Shown one piece after another: positions 62,801-64,000 of a stretch of 64,000 nt of DNA. Positions within the stretch are counted from its first letter, which is position 1. Each line of letters begins with the position of its first letter. The notes beneath the pieces were generated by a model, which did not search any database, was not told where the DNA came from, and saw nothing but the letters and a program-made list of their open reading frames with translations. The stretch is from Microbispora sp. NBC_01189 (lineage in GTDB: Bacteria > Actinomycetota > Actinomycetes > Streptosporangiales > Streptosporangiaceae). Made by a program: the position numbers and the translations under genes. Where the stretch lies: assembly GCF_036010665.1 (NCBI RefSeq), contig NZ_CP108581.1, forward strand, positions 503,501 to 567,500, in the 5' to 3' direction.

Positions 62801-64000
62801 CGAGGTCGACTCCTTCCATGGCGGCCACCATCTCGTGGTCGTGCCAGCCGGCGGCAAGATCCGCGACGACCCGGCCGTGGAACAGCACGAGCACCCGGTT
62901 GCACAGCCGCAGATCGTCAAGTTCATCGGAGGCGATCACGACACCGGTGCCGTTTCCGGCGATCTCCTCGACCTTTTCGAGCAGGAACTCCTTCGACCGG
63001 ACGTCGACCCCGGCGGTCGGGGTGATCAGCACGAGCAGGCGGGGGTCGTTCGCCAGGGCGCGGGCCATCACCACCTTCTGCTGGTTGCCGCCGGACAGCC
63101 CGGAGACCGGCAGGTCCGGGCCCGGAGTCTTGATCGCCAGATTGCCGATCATCTCGCGGGCCAGCGCGTCCCTGCGGCGCCCGCTGACGAACCCCGCCGA
63201 CCCGAGCCGCTCGGGCACGGTCATCGTGGTGTTGTCGGCGATCGACATCAGCGGGACGAGCCCCTGGTGGTGCCGGTCCCTGGGGACGAACCCCACGCCC
63301 GCCGCGAGCGAGTCCGGCACGCTCCCCGGACGCGGGCGCTCGCCGGCCACCTCCATGATCCCGGCCTGCGGGGCCCGCAGGCCGACGATCGTCTCGGCGA
63401 GCTCGGTCTTCCCGCTGCCGCCGAGGCCGGCCAGGCCCACGATCTCTCCCTCGCGGACCCGCAGGTCGACGTCCCGGTAGACGTCGCCGTCGGTCAGTCC
63501 CCGGACGTCGAGGACCACCGGGGTGCCGTCCGGGACGGGCGGGCGGACGGCGTGCTCCCGCAGGCCGGCCGCCTCCCCGGTCATCGCCGCGACGAGCTCG
63601 CCCTGCGGCAGGTCGGTCACCGGCGCGGTCAGGATGTGCCGGGCGTCCCGGAACACCGTGACCGTGTCGCAGATCTCGTAGATCTCCTGCAGGTGATGGC
63701 TGATGAACAGGAAGGTCACTCCCTGGTCCCGCATCGCCCGCATCCGGTCGAAGAGCCGGGAGATCGCCGCGCCGTCGAGCTGCGCGGTCGGCTCGTCCAG
63801 GATGATGAACCGCGCGCCGAACGACAACGCCCGGGCGATCTCCACGAACTGCCGCTGCTCCACGCCGAGCTCCCCGGCCGGCCGGCGGACGTCGACGTCC
63901 ACCGACCAGGCCTCCAGGAGCTCGGCGGCCTTCCGCCACACGCCCTTCCAGCCGACCAGTCCGAACCGGTTGCGGTCGTGCCGGTTCAGGTACAGGTTCT
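62793..64000 (-). CDS. Sugar ABC transporter ATP-binding protein, two-domain (5' end outside window)
   Basis: At least 400 residues, RbsA/MglA type; the N-terminus lies beyond 64000, since the frame stays open with NLYLNRHDRNRFGLVGWKG of the first Q-loop region. Domain 1 retains the LDEPTAQLD Walker B. Domain 2 has Walker A GLGGSGKTEL and signature LSGGNQQKVVMARAL, but its Walker B reads LLVLITPTAGVD, with Ile-Thr in place of Asp-Glu. Such asymmetry is known in this family. Partner of the permease downstream. Confidence 0.88.
   Translation of the reverse strand, partial: NLYLNRHDRNRFGLVGWKGVWRKAAELLEAWSVDVDVRRPAGELGVEQRQFVEIARALSFGARFIILDEPTAQLDGAAISRLFDRMRAMRDQGVTFLFISHHLQEIYEICDTVTVFRDARHILTAPVTDLPQGELVAAMTGEAAGLREHAVRPPVPDGTPVVLDVRGLTDGDVYRDVDLRVREGEIVGLAGLGGSGKTELAETIVGLRAPQAGIMEVAGERPRPGSVPDSLAAGVGFVPRDRHHQGLVPLMSIADNTTMTVPERLGSAGFVSGRRRDALAREMIGNLAIKTPGPDLPVSGLSGGNQQKVVMARALANDPRLLVLITPTAGVDVRSKEFLLEKVEEIAGNGTGVVIASDELDDLRLCNRVLVLFHGRVVADLAAGWHDHEMVAAMEGVDLDA

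Overview
The window is very GC-rich throughout, uses many GTG and some TTG starts, and most genes have a GGAGG-type ribosome site. Together with a coproporphyrin-type haem pathway (HemQ, coproporphyrinogen oxidase, HemE), a DUF3000 / RNase D pair, a 13E12-family HNH protein and many sugar-uptake systems controlled by ROK and LacI regulators, this points to a soil actinobacterium. The order Streptosporangiales is plausible, but genus cannot be decided from this segment. I see no rRNA, tRNA, CRISPR array, prophage or complete insertion sequence.

Layout. 1-3.6 kb: hemQ and hemG/cgoX (minus strand) divergent from a ROK repressor. 3.7-10.4 kb: seven tightly overlapping minus-strand genes forming an ebo-like cluster (inositol-phosphate-synthase-like cyclase, UbiA prenyltransferase, two related TIM-barrel proteins, EboA, a TatD-type hydrolase, a phosphodiesterase). 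10.8-16.3 kb: a large secreted sugar dehydrogenase with PKD and CBM6 modules, a small secreted protein and a DUF4349 lipoprotein. 16.3-23.1 kb: hemE, DUF3000, RNase D and a fadA-fadB beta-oxidation pair. 23.1-26.5 kb: a 13E12/HNH protein and a DUF6461-like gene, an accessory-looking patch. 26.6-33.7 kb: an operon of agmatinase-type ureohydrolase, dimethylformamidase-like protein, cupin, APC permease and CehA/McBA-type metallohydrolase. 33.8-41.7 kb: a tandem esterase whose first copy has lost its catalytic residues, a LysE exporter, an amino-acid permease, dxs and a zinc peptidase. 41.7-46.3 kb: a ROK regulator and a XylFGH-type ABC importer.

46.7-56.0 kb holds what I consider the most interesting system: a complete non-phosphorylative L-fucose pathway (mutarotase, dehydrogenase, lactonase, fuconate dehydratase, 2-keto-3-deoxyfuconate dehydrogenase, diketo-acid hydrolase) whose genes are interleaved, by start/stop overlaps, with a nickel-pincer racemase LarA and its cofactor makers LarB, LarC and LarE. 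The pathway ends in pyruvate and L-lactate, so the racemase could process the L-lactate, or could epimerise a sugar acid.

56.0-64.0 kb: an intracellular GH68 fructosidase with its own ABC importer and LacI regulator (with a clear operator), then a second sugar ABC system cut by the window end.

A pattern that crosses the window is the presence of short tandem duplications (13-22 bp) at gene ends or starts. In two cases (fadB, larB) the duplication appears to have shifted a reading frame and changed a protein terminus.
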